Source: Lachnospiraceae bacterium (lineage in GTDB: Bacteria > Bacillota_A > Clostridia > Lachnospirales > Lachnospiraceae). Taken from it: a stretch of 64,000 bases of DNA. The stretch spans positions 1-64,000 of the forward strand of contig JAFQCI010000060.1 of NCBI GenBank assembly GCA_017416505.1, given 5' to 3'. The translations under genes were made by a program, and so were the position numbers. Positions 9,371-17,535 of the stretch are shown piece after piece (position 1 is the first letter of the stretch; each line of letters begins with the position of its first letter). Below the pieces are notes generated by a model. That model did no database searches. It saw only the letters and a list, made by a program, of their open reading frames with translations, and was not told the origin of the DNA.

Positions 9371-10225
9371 ATGAAAGCAATTATAAAAAATATTTTAAAA
9401 TCATTATGTTATGTTCTGTTATTTTTAGGAATACAGATACTGGTAAATTTTGTGGTGCAATTTGGATATGGATTTAAGGCTGGTATGGAGGCAGGAAAGA
9501 GTGGAGTGCCGCTTGATGCAGAAGCATTTGCCCAGGAATTACAGGTTTATCTTTTAGAAAATCAAAATTTAATCTTATTGGCGTCCAGCGTGGTAACACT
9601 TTTGTTCCTATGGATATTCTTTAAATGTCGTCACAAGAAACTTACACAGGAAGCACAAATCCGTAAATTTGATATAAAAATGATACTTCCTATGATTGTG
9701 ATGGGATGTTCCCTATCATTATTCATTTCTAGTGTTTTATGCATATTACCATTACCTGAGAATTTAGTATCATCTTATGATGAATCCTCTCAGGGACTTT
9801 TAGGGCAGAATCTGATGATAAGAATTCTATCCGTAATGATTATGGCTCCCGTTGTTGAAGAAATAATATTCCGGGGATTAATCTTTTCCAGATTAAAGAG
9901 AGGGATGAAAACGCCAATAGCAATTATAATTAGTAGTTTTTTATTCGCATTGATGCATGGACAGCTAATATGGATTATATATACATTTGTAGTAGGACTC
10001 ATATTTGCGATAGTTTTCGAAAAAACAAAATCGTTGGGTACATCTATTTTATGCCACATGGCATTTAATTCTGTCAGTGTTTTGGCAGGTGGAATTAGTG
10101 TTACAGGAACGGGAGTTTATATAATGATTCTTGTTACATTTGTTTTAATGACAGCTTCGATGATTTTCATTTTAAAGAGTAATAATTTTGAAAGAAAAAA
10201 TAAAATAAAATTTGAAGTGGATTAA
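9371..10225 (+). CDS. CPBP-family intramembrane metalloprotease
   Basis: Second CPBP protease of the region, 284 residues, about eight hydrophobic segments. Motifs: EEIIFR (163-168), MHG (His196) and HxxxN (His229, Asn233), all catalytic positions intact. An in-frame TTG at 9356 lies before the AGGTGG site, so translation must begin at the ATG at 9371. With the S41-type and LspA-like genes downstream it forms a run of membrane or envelope proteolysis genes next to AgrC/LytTR signalling genes. Substrate unknown. Confidence 0.88.
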   Translation: MKAIIKNILKSLCYVLLFLGIQILVNFVVQFGYGFKAGMEAGKSGVPLDAEAFAQELQVYLLENQNLILLASSVVTLLFLWIFFKCRHKKLTQEAQIRKFDIKMILPMIVMGCSLSLFISSVLCILPLPENLVSSYDESSQGLLGQNLMIRILSVMIMAPVVEEIIFRGLIFSRLKRGMKTPIAIIISSFLFALMHGQLIWIIYTFVVGLIFAIVFEKTKSLGTSILCHMAFNSVSVLAGGISVTGTGVYIMILVTFVLMTASMIFILKSNNFERKNKIKFEVD

Positions 10226-10371
10226 GAAAAATGTTAATGCAGTTAAAATAAGTAAAGATAAGATTAAAAATTTATGAAAATAATGAAACAACTTTGACAA
10301 AAGAAGAGAATTAGTAGATTTTAATTTAGTACACAATTTTTAAAAGGATAAATTCAGAATAGGCGGAAATT

Positions 10372-11948
10372 ATGAAAAAGAAGACTAAAAATATAATATA
10401 TATTGTGTGGAGCATTGCATTAGTTTCCATAGTTCTTTTTACATATAGATATAGAATCATTGAGTTTATAAATGATCACTTTATAGGAGAACAGGAACTT
10501 GGTGATTTTACTATGGAGCAGAAGGTAGAAGATTTTGAAATTTTTTATTCGAATATTGTGGAATCGGTGCCATACCTAGACGATGTGTATGAATTGTATG
10601 GAATTGATTTTAAAGGAAGATATGAGTATTATCTTGAGCAAATAAAGAATACAAAATCAAACATAGAATTTTATGGAGTATTGCAGGCAATTTCACAAGA
10701 TGTTGGTAGTTTCCATACAGATATTGCTTTTCCATGGTATGAAAATTTAAAAGGATTGGGTTGTTATAATTTAAAAAAAACGTTGTACCAATTAGGGATG
10801 GAACCGAAATTAGAAGCATGGTGGGACGAATTTGAAGATGAATTGAAAAAATATGAAGATATTCCATATATAAATGTAACTTATATGGATGGAAAGTATA
10901 TTGTGAGCAATTATTCAGTAGCCAGGGGATGGAAAGTATGAAGGATTATGAGTTGATTTCCATTGAAAATATACCTGCCGGAGAGTATATCGTTGATAAT
11001 ATATCGATATATAACTTAGCTTACGATTCTGTAAATGATACTACATATAGAATGTACTATGTTTTTAATGAAAAGATTGGAAAGCCTGTAAGTCTTGTTT
11101 GGAAAAACAAACAGGGAGAGTTGATAGAGCAGGAATGGTATATTGATATGGGGGTAGAGTTATATGATGCATATGGATACCTCTTTGAGGAAGGAAATGA
11201 TTCTATCGCGAGTGGAGAAGCATCGGTTGTGATGCACAGGGATGAGGAAAATGATTTTGAATATATTAAAATAGATAATTTTTCTAATTCACAAGGTAAG
11301 GAATTAAAAAAATATATAAAAAATTCACCTTGTGAAACCATAGTGATAGATTTAAGAGACAATTATGGTGGACAAAAGGATTATGCCTATAAATATTTGT
11401 TTCCGGCATTATATGATGTCGATATAGACTTTAAATATTCATGGAAAGTCCCAAATACAACACAAAATGAGAAAATGACTCATGAAATAGATACAAGATT
11501 ATTGTATTTTGATGATAAGGACAAGGAATTTTATTATTATAGTGATGTTACACAATATCGAGGCAATGCAAAAAATGAAAAGAAAGTATACTATCTAATT
11601 AGTAGAAGAACAGGTTCTGCAGCAGATGCTTATATTGCAATGATAAAGGAAAACAATCTTGGTATTATCGTAGGAAATAATACAGGTGGAGAGGGATTGG
11701 GTAATTCTTATATATGTGATACATTAAAAAATTCGTCTTTAATATATGTGTATTATCCGTCAGAGCTGGGTAAGGAAGATACATATAATCAATGTTTAGG
11801 CATAGAACCGGATGTGCATATTAATTTGAGCATAGAAGATTACAGACGAATACCGGAACTCAATGAAAACGAAAATCTATCTGAGTATGAAAAGCAATTA
11901 CAATATGATACGGTTTTAAAATGGGTGATTGAAGATATGAAGAATTAG
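10372..11948 (+). pseudogene. S41-type peptidase broken by a frameshift
   Basis: Two overlapping frames, 10372-10941 and 10929-11948, make one protein of the C-terminal processing peptidase (S41/tricorn-core) type. The first supplies a signal anchor (residues 8-25) and the N-terminal cap; the second holds DLRDNYGG and the nucleophile motif TGSAADAY (Ser about 230 of that frame), then GNNTGGEG. The frames differ by -1 near the GGGG run at 10924-10927; adding one G joins them smoothly as ...YSVARG-MESMKDYEL.... Either a real inactivating one-base deletion, a base-call error, or less likely programmed frameshifting; there is no good slippery heptamer. Without joining, the catalytic half lacks its membrane anchor. 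Confidence 0.7.
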
Positions 11949-12077
11949 GTTTTGTAAATGTAATGGGATGATAGGTATATCTGATGGAAATTTAATGGAG
12001 AGCAGATTAGAGGCTATCTGACCGGCAGGTGGAATTGAAAGGATAATCCTGTCGTTCTTGATTTTGGAGGTATTTAT

Positions 12078-12695
12078 ATGATAAAAGACAGATATTGTTT
12101 TTTGATTTTTCCACTAATATTTATATTAACAAGAATTCAATATATTGATAATATATATAATTTGGCGAGTTATTTAATATTTATTATTATGAATTACATA
12201 ATAAGTATGATTTTCTTTCGTATATTGAAAAAGATGACAGATGTAAATTTGAAAAAAATTATAGTATGGATTGCGGGTCTGATCGTCTTAGATCAATTGC
12301 TTAAAATCATAGTTTATCGATTTGATATAAATATGAACATTCTTGGAAAATTGCTTAGAATAAAGCAAACTAAAAATTTGGAGCAGATGGCAGCATTAAA
12401 TTTTTTAAATATTAAAATGGATGGCTCCGTTATCATAATATTTAAAATCTTGTTGATTTTTATTGTGTTAGGTGTATTTTTCATGATTAAAAACAAAAAT
12501 AGAAATGTAATAGCAGGATTTATATTATTAATGTCAGCTGCAATCGTTACACTTATTGATTCTGTATTTTGGGGATATACTTTAGATTTTATTTGTTTTG
12601 ATAAATTAACATGTTATGATATGAAGGACTTTTATGTGGATATAGCGATAGGTTTTATATTCATGGAGCAATTTAAAAAAGAAGAAAAAAAGTGA
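12078..12695 (+). CDS. Divergent signal peptidase II (LspA)-like membrane protein
   Basis: 205 residues with about five hydrophobic segments. Several LspA landmarks are recognisable though degenerate: LDQLLK (Asp72) like the DQxxK motif, TLIDSVFWGYTLDFICF (Asp161) like NLIDRxxxGxVxDFIxF, and FYVDIAIG (Asp188) like FNxADxxI. The two catalytic aspartates would be 161 and 188; the Asn before the first and the Arg after it are lost. It may be a lipoprotein signal peptidase paralogue with altered specificity or a non-catalytic relative. GGAGG lies seven bases before the ATG. It sits between the S41-type peptidase and the LytTR regulator. Confidence 0.6.
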   Translation: MIKDRYCFLIFPLIFILTRIQYIDNIYNLASYLIFIIMNYIISMIFFRILKKMTDVNLKKIIVWIAGLIVLDQLLKIIVYRFDINMNILGKLLRIKQTKNLEQMAALNFLNIKMDGSVIIIFKILLIFIVLGVFFMIKNKNRNVIAGFILLMSAAIVTLIDSVFWGYTLDFICFDKLTCYDMKDFYVDIAIGFIFMEQFKKEEKK

Positions 12696-12747
12696 TGACA
12701 GGAAAATTGGGACAAGTGCTGAAATTTCGGGTTAAGAGAGGTAAAAT

Positions 12748-13518
12748 GTGAAAACGGTAAATGTAGCAATTTGTGATGATGAAGAATATTTTTTAAAAGA
12801 ATTAGAAAAGCTGGTTAGTGTATATGCCAATGAAGCTAAATGTGAATTGGAAATAGATACTTACCAGGATCCGGAAAGATTAGTGGAAGAAATTACTTCA
12901 GGGAAAAAAGAATATCAATTAGTCTTTTTGGATGTGGAAATGCCTGGAATGTCAGGAGTAGAGGCAGCTAAGAAGTTAAGGGAGGAAGGATACCGGGATG
13001 TGATTTGCTTCGTAACAGGATTTGAGGGATATGCCCTGGATGCATTTTCGGTAGAAGCCATAGGATATATCTGCAAGCCTGCACAATACCTGGATATAAA
13101 GAAAGTGATTCATAAAGCATTGATTCAAATCTATTATAATTGGGATGTTGAGGAAGCAAAAAAGCGTTATTTAGAAGTATGCACCCAAAAATCTTCCATG
13201 ATGGTTGATATCAGACAGATTTTGTATCTGGAAAAGAGGAGAAATCAGTGTGTGATTCATATGGAAACAGGGGAAGTGGTGTGTTATGAGACTTTAAAAC
13301 ATTTATTTTCAAAATTAAATCAGCAAAAATTTTGTTATTGTCATCAGGGATATATCGTGAATTTTGATAAAATCAAGGAAGTTAAGAAAGAAGTCATTTG
13401 CTTTGGAGAAGGAAGAGAAGTTCCCGTAAGCAGAAGATATCAGAGTGAGTTAAGAGAGCGGCATATGGATAAAATATACCGTTTGGGAAAAGAGTTAAGC
13501 AAGGATATGTCATCATAA
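12748..13518 (+). CDS. AgrA-type LytTR response regulator
   Basis: 256 residues: receiver domain (acidic pocket Asp10/Asp11, phosphoacceptor Asp62 in FLDVEMPG, Lys110) followed by a LytTR DNA-binding domain from about 150 to 245. The start is GTG at 12748 with AGAGGT nine bases upstream; the ATG at 12745 stops at once. Probably the partner of the AgrC-like kinase at 6637, although not adjacent, and the candidate to bind the boxes at 5697-5730 and 8007. Pairing is inference. Confidence 0.92.
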   Translation: MKTVNVAICDDEEYFLKELEKLVSVYANEAKCELEIDTYQDPERLVEEITSGKKEYQLVFLDVEMPGMSGVEAAKKLREEGYRDVICFVTGFEGYALDAFSVEAIGYICKPAQYLDIKKVIHKALIQIYYNWDVEEAKKRYLEVCTQKSSMMVDIRQILYLEKRRNQCVIHMETGEVVCYETLKHLFSKLNQQKFCYCHQGYIVNFDKIKEVKKEVICFGEGREVPVSRRYQSELRERHMDKIYRLGKELSKDMSS

Positions 13519-13543
13519 GGATAAGATTCTTTTATAATTTAAC

Positions 13544-13664
13544 TTGTTTTCATTTTTTCTATATGCTATAATGTTTTTACAAAGAGTGGTACTAAGTTGT
13601 ACCCCTTGCAGATATTTGAGATTAAAAAATAACCGCAAACCTTGCTACGGGGCGGTTATTTTTT
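13544..13664 (+). ncRNA. Candidate antisense RNA of a type I toxin-antitoxin locus
   Basis: TTGTTT (13544), a 17-bp spacer and TATAAT (13567) form a strong promoter. The predicted RNA of about 86 nt runs from about 13579 to the bidirectional terminator at 13624-13664. It has a 5' hairpin (GGTAC/GTACC) and no convincing reading frame. It converges on the small hydrophobic-peptide gene on the minus strand and overlaps its 3' end including the stop codon, the arrangement of TxpA/RatA-like pairs. Confidence 0.6.
13624..13664. terminator. Bidirectional terminator shared by toxin mRNA and antisense RNA
   Basis: Perfect 13-bp inverted repeat (13624-13636 and 13652-13664), with the A/T ends providing a T-run on both strands. 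The toxin stop codon lies within the stem. Confidence 0.8.
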
Positions 13665-13757
13665 GTCGTTATGATGACATATCTCGTAAACGAGACCTAT
13701 TAATGCTACAATAAACAATCCAATTTGGATTAAATCTTCATATGTAACATATTGCAT
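13656..13757 (-). CDS. Small hydrophobic 'holin-like' type I toxin
   Basis: A 33-residue peptide read from the minus strand: MQYVTYEDL, a transmembrane stretch IQIGLFIVALIGLVYEI, then a charged tail CHHNDKK. This is the pattern of the putative holin-like toxins (TxpA/BsrG/Fst-like, type I) of Firmicutes, which insert into the membrane. GGGAGG lies six bases before the ATG; a second in-frame ATG at 13763 is too close to it. A promoter (TTGTCT 13825-13830, 17-bp spacer, TATTAT 13802-13807, minus strand) gives a leader of about 38 nt. Toxicity is inferred from the family. Confidence 0.7.
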   Translation of the reverse strand: MQYVTYEDLIQIGLFIVALIGLVYEICHHNDKK

Positions 13758-13876
13758 AGGCATCCTCCCTTTCTCAAGGGGCAACCGTTCCCACTAAGTA
13801 TATAATACCATACATGATACGTATAGACAATATAATTTTGATAAATGTTATTTTGAAATGTCAAATACAACTAAAG

Positions 13877-13993
13877 AAAACGAAAACGGCGGTGAAAAGG
13901 TAAAAATATCATTTGACCGCCGTTTTGATATTTGATATACTATAAACGAAAACGGCGGTGAAAAGGTAAAATGTGATATTGACCGCCACTTTA
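13877..13993 (+). repeat. Two 66-bp-spaced hairpin repeats before the ATPase gene
   Basis: The segment AAACGAAAACGGCGGTGAAA (followed by AGGTAAAA) occurs at 13878 and again 66 bp later. In the first copy AAAACGGCGGT (13883-13893) pairs perfectly with ACCGCCGTTTT (13916-13926); in the second the right arm (13982-13992) is imperfect and abuts the ribosome site of the ATPase gene. They could be operators or RNA hairpins controlling that gene. Confidence 0.8.
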
Positions 13994-14006
13994 AGAGGTG
14001 AAATGT

Positions 14007-15443
14007 ATGGTTGGACGAGTGCAGGAAATGAAAGAATTGAATAGATTATACGCTCGTGATAAAGCAGAGTTAGTTGCTATTTATGGTAGAAGACGTGTTG
14101 GAAAAACGTATCTTGTAGATGAAACATTTGCAGATAGAATTACATTTAGACATGCAGGACTTTCACCGGCAGAAGAGGATTCGAAAGGTTTGTTAAAACT
14201 TCAATTGAATCATTTTTATAACTCATTAGAGTTGCAGGGAATGGAGAAATGTGATAAGCCGGCTAATTGGCTGGATGCGTTTTTGTTACTGGAAAAATTT
14301 TTGCAAAGCAAAGACGATGGAAGCAGACAAGTAGTATTTCTTGATGAATTGCCATGGTTGGATACCCCTAAATCAGGATTTATACGTGCTTTTGAAGCTT
14401 TTTGGAATACATGGGGATGTCATCGTAAAAATTTAATGGTGATTGTATGTGGAAGTGCAAATTCATGGATACAGGACAAACTGTTAAATAATCATGGCGG
14501 ATTGTATAACCGAGTCACTTATGAAATAAAATTGTCCCCATTTAATTTAAAAGAGTGTGAAGATTTCTATAAAAGTAATAATGTAAGGTTTTCCAGATAT
14601 GATATTGCACAGAGCTATATGATATTTGGAGGAATACCATATTATATGGGATACGTGAATCCTGCAATGAGTTTGGCACAAAACGTAGATCAATTGTTCT
14701 TTAAGAAAAATGCTGTATTGAGGGATGAATATAACAGATTATTCGCTTCTATATTTGTTAATCCAGAAGCAGTAAAAAATATTGTGCAGTTATTGTATAC
14801 GAGAAATGTAGGATTTACTAGAAGAGAGATAGTAGAAAAACTTGGAATAACAGATGGCGGTAGATTATCCAGCAATCTAAATGCCTTAATTTCAAGCGAT
14901 TTTATCATAAAATATGTTCCCTTTGGATATGGAAAAAGAGAAGAACACTACAAACTCATAGACCCATTTTGTATGTTTTATTTGCACTTTATTTTGAATC
15001 AGAAGAAAATAAGTGAAAAATTTTGGCAACAAAACGTGACATCTGCATCTGTGTCTATATGGCGTGGATTTGCTTTTGAAAATGTTTGCTTTAATCATGT
15101 AGAACAAATTAAACGTTCACTTGGAATATCCGGAGTGATAACGGAAACCAGTGCATGGTCTAAAAAAGAAGATGATACGGATGGAACACAAATTGATTTG
15201 CTGATTTCACGAAATGATAACGTGATTAATATGTGCGAAATAAAGTATTATAGCGGGGAGTTCAAGGTAACAAAAGATTACTATGCAAAAATACTAACAA
15301 GGCAGGCAATACTGACTGAAAATGTGTCACCTAAAATAGCCATTCATAGTACACTTATTACAACGTTTGGCTTAACACAAAATGAGCATAGCGGTGTATT
15401 CTCAAATGTTATTGTGTTGGATGATCTTTTTAAAGAAGAGTAA
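14007..15443 (+). CDS. AAA ATPase with DUF234-type C-terminal domain
   Basis: 478 residues. N-terminal archaeal-type AAA ATPase (PF01637-like): GRRRVGKT Walker A (27-34), VFLDELPW Walker B (110-117). A winged-helix section follows (about 255-310), then a DUF234-type end with IDLLI...CEIKYYSG, resembling a PD-(D/E)xK nuclease core. The biological role of the family is not settled; it is a common accessory ATPase. The ATG at 14007 has AGAGGTG six bases upstream; an upstream GTG at 13998 overlaps that site. Hairpin repeats lie immediately before it. Confidence 0.88.
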   Translation: MVGRVQEMKELNRLYARDKAELVAIYGRRRVGKTYLVDETFADRITFRHAGLSPAEEDSKGLLKLQLNHFYNSLELQGMEKCDKPANWLDAFLLLEKFLQSKDDGSRQVVFLDELPWLDTPKSGFIRAFEAFWNTWGCHRKNLMVIVCGSANSWIQDKLLNNHGGLYNRVTYEIKLSPFNLKECEDFYKSNNVRFSRYDIAQSYMIFGGIPYYMGYVNPAMSLAQNVDQLFFKKNAVLRDEYNRLFASIFVNPEAVKNIVQLLYTRNVGFTRREIVEKLGITDGGRLSSNLNALISSDFIIKYVPFGYGKREEHYKLIDPFCMFYLHFILNQKKISEKFWQQNVTSASVSIWRGFAFENVCFNHVEQIKRSLGISGVITETSAWSKKEDDTDGTQIDLLISRNDNVINMCEIKYYSGEFKVTKDYYAKILTRQAILTENVSPKIAIHSTLITTFGLTQNEHSGVFSNVIVLDDLFKEE

Positions 15444-15466
15444 AGGAAGAAAAATAAAAAAATATC

Positions 15467-15495
15467 TTTACAAAATGAATGGAACTAGTTATAAT
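15467..15495 (+). promoter_or_regulatory. pyrG promoter
   Basis: TTTACA (15467-15472), a 17-bp spacer and TATAAT (15490-15495), about 150 bp before the pyrG start. Confidence 0.75.
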
Positions 15496-15518
15496 ACCAA
15501 ATATATGTGAACTGACGA

Positions 15519-15567
15519 AGGTGTCAAATAGATTTGCGTGAGCAGGTCTATTTGACGCCTTTTTTAT
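15519..15567 (+). terminator. Leader terminator (attenuator) upstream of pyrG
   Basis: A 14-bp stem with one mismatch/wobble (arms 15519-15532 and 15547-15560) followed by a T-rich run. It begins about 18 nt after the predicted transcript start and 75 nt before pyrG, so it should stop most transcripts unless read through, the same layout as at purF. Confidence 0.75.
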
Positions 15568-15641
15568 TTTGAAGGAGCCCCTTCTAAATAAAAATTTGAA
15601 ATTATAACCTATGATATACGAAGGATTTGGAGGCAAAAGGG

Positions 15642-17264
15642 ATGGTAAAGTATGTATTTGTAACCGGAGGTGTGGTATCTGGTTTAGGAAAAGGAATCAC
15701 AGCAGCATCATTGGGAAGGTTACTAAAAGCCAGAGGCTATCATGTAACCATGCAGAAGTTTGACCCTTATATTAATGTAGATCCTGGAACCATGAATCCG
15801 ATTCAACATGGAGAAGTATTTGTAACGGATGACGGAACCGAAACAGATTTAGATTTGGGTCACTATGAAAGATTTATCAATGAAAATCTGGATAAAAATT
15901 CAAATGTAACCACAGGTAAGATTTACTGGTCAGTATTAAATAAGGAAAGACATGGAGATTATGGCGGAGGAACGGTTCAGGTAATTCCTCACATTACAAA
16001 TGAAATCAAAGACCGGTTTTACAAGGCAAAATCCGAAGAGGAAGAAACCATTTCCATTATTGAAGTGGGAGGAACCGTAGGAGATATTGAAAGTCAGCCT
16101 TTCTTAGAAGCCATCAGGCAGTTTCAGGCAGAGGTAGGAAGGGAAAATGCGATTTTAATTCATGTATCTTTGATTCCTTATTTAAAGGCTTCCGGGGAAA
16201 TGAAGACAAAGCCAACCCAGATGAGTGTAAAAGAATTACAAAGCATGGGTATCTGGCCGGATATTATTGTTTGCAGGTCGGATTATCCTTTGGACGAGCA
16301 GATAAAAGGCAAGATTGCATTGTTCTGTAATGTAAAGAAGGAACACGTGTTACAAAACCTGGATGCCTCATCTTTATATGAAGTTCCATTGTTAATGGAA
16401 GAAGAAAAATTAGCCCAGGCAACCTGTGAATGTCTCCATATACCTTGTCCGGAGCCGGATTTGTCGAAGTGGAAGGATATGATATATGCCATTCAGCATA
16501 CTACTGCTAAAGTAAAGATTGCCATTGTGGGAAAATATGTGGCACTTCATGATGCTTATTTAAGTGTAGTAGAAGCGTTGAAGCATGGTGGTATTGCCAA
16601 TAAGGCAGAAGTAGAAATCCTGTGGGTAGATTCAGAAGAGATCAATGAACAGAATGTAGAAACTGTGTTTCAAGGTATTCATGGAATCATTGTGCCAGGT
16701 GGGTTTGGAATCCGGGGAACGGAAGGAAAGATTCTTGCCATTCAGTATGCAAGAACGAAAAATGTCCCATTTTTAGGAATATGTCTTGGAATGCAGCTTG
16801 CGATTGTGGAATATGCTAGAAACGTAATGGGACTTAAGGATGCAGCAAGCATTGAGTTAGAGCCGGATACCAAACATCCGGTCATTGCCCTGATGCCGGA
16901 TCAGAATGGAGTTTCTGATATCGGGGGAACCCTTAGACTGGGAGCCTATCCATGTGTATTAAAGAAAGGTTCTCTGGCTGAAACATTGTACGATGCAGAA
17001 GAAATATCGGAACGTCACAGACATAGATATGAAGTAAACAATGACTATAGGGAAGCATTGACAGAGGCAGGATTAACATTGTCAGGAATATCACCAGATG
17101 GAAAAATCATTGAAATGATAGAAATTTCAGAACATCCTTATTTTATAGCAACTCAGGCACATCCCGAATTTAAATCAAGACCAGACCAGGCACACCCACT
17201 GTTCCGAGGACTGGTTGAAGCAGCCGTAAAGTATGACTTTACGAAAGGGGTAGGCTTGAGGTAA
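15642..17264 (+). CDS. pyrG: CTP synthase
   Basis: Amidates UTP to CTP with glutamine or ammonia and ATP. 540 residues, normal length. N-terminal synthase domain opens [21 protein letters not shown] (P-loop), with NVDPGTMNP and the GGTVGDIES motif; the C-terminal class I amidotransferase has [12 protein letters not shown], nucleophile Cys in GICLGMQ and His/Glu in QAHPEF. The ATG at 15642 has GGAGG nine bases upstream; TTG at 15627 lies before that site. Monocistronic behind its own promoter and attenuator. Confidence 0.98.
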   Translation: MVKYVFVTGGVVSGLGKGITAASLGRLLKARGYHVTMQKFDPYINVDPGTMNPIQHGEVFVTDDGTETDLDLGHYERFINENLDKNSNVTTGKIYWSVLNKERHGDYGGGTVQVIPHITNEIKDRFYKAKSEEEETISIIEVGGTVGDIESQPFLEAIRQFQAEVGRENAILIHVSLIPYLKASGEMKTKPTQMSVKELQSMGIWPDIIVCRSDYPLDEQIKGKIALFCNVKKEHVLQNLDASSLYEVPLLMEEEKLAQATCECLHIPCPEPDLSKWKDMIYAIQHTTAKVKIAIVGKYVALHDAYLSVVEALKHGGIANKAEVEILWVDSEEINEQNVETVFQGIHGIIVPGGFGIRGTEGKILAIQYARTKNVPFLGICLGMQLAIVEYARNVMGLKDAASIELEPDTKHPVIALMPDQNGVSDIGGTLRLGAYPCVLKKGSLAETLYDAEEISERHRHRYEVNNDYREALTEAGLTLSGISPDGKIIEMIEISEHPYFIATQAHPEFKSRPDQAHPLFRGLVEAAVKYDFTKGVGLR

Positions 17265-17297
17265 AATAATCCAGATTGGTAATTAGGAAAATGAGAA

Positions 17298-17490
17298 ATT
17301 GTGAAACTATCAAGATGTATATTAGTGATGCAAAAAAACAAATACATTAGCAGGTGCTTGTTCGGCCGTCGGTACTTAATGAGAGGTAAACCTCGAATTT
17401 AGTACCGCTACGAGCCGAACGCAGCGAGAGCGTGCCTGCGTTGTTTTGTTTCTTTTGCATCACTTTCACAGACCATGATAATTTCACAAT
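17298..17490. repeat. Dispersed palindromic repeat A, copy 1 (complete)
   Basis: A 193-bp element in the 271-bp gap between pyrG and glnA. Outer ends are inverted repeats (ATTGTGAAACTAT... and ...ATAATTTCACAAT), next an inner pair (TGATGCAAAA/TTTTGCATCA), then a core containing GGCCGTCGGTACTTAA ... TAGTACCGCTACGAGCC and GAACGCAGCGAGAGCGTGC. No reading frame. The core recurs at 33901 and, inverted, at 44752. Confidence 0.85.
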
Positions 17491-17535
17491 GACGAAAGTA
17501 TAAGAAATGATTATGAAGGAGATAATAGAGAAAAG

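Noticed and set aside
13877..13993. CRISPR or type III antitoxin array before the DUF234 ATPase
   Set aside because: Only two units with hairpins, no spacer variation pattern, no cas genes, and the downstream protein is not a ToxN-type RNase.
17298..17490. tRNA or structured riboswitch in the GC-richer core of repeat A
   Set aside because: No cloverleaf or CCA end, and the same core appears in unrelated intergenic regions in both orientations.
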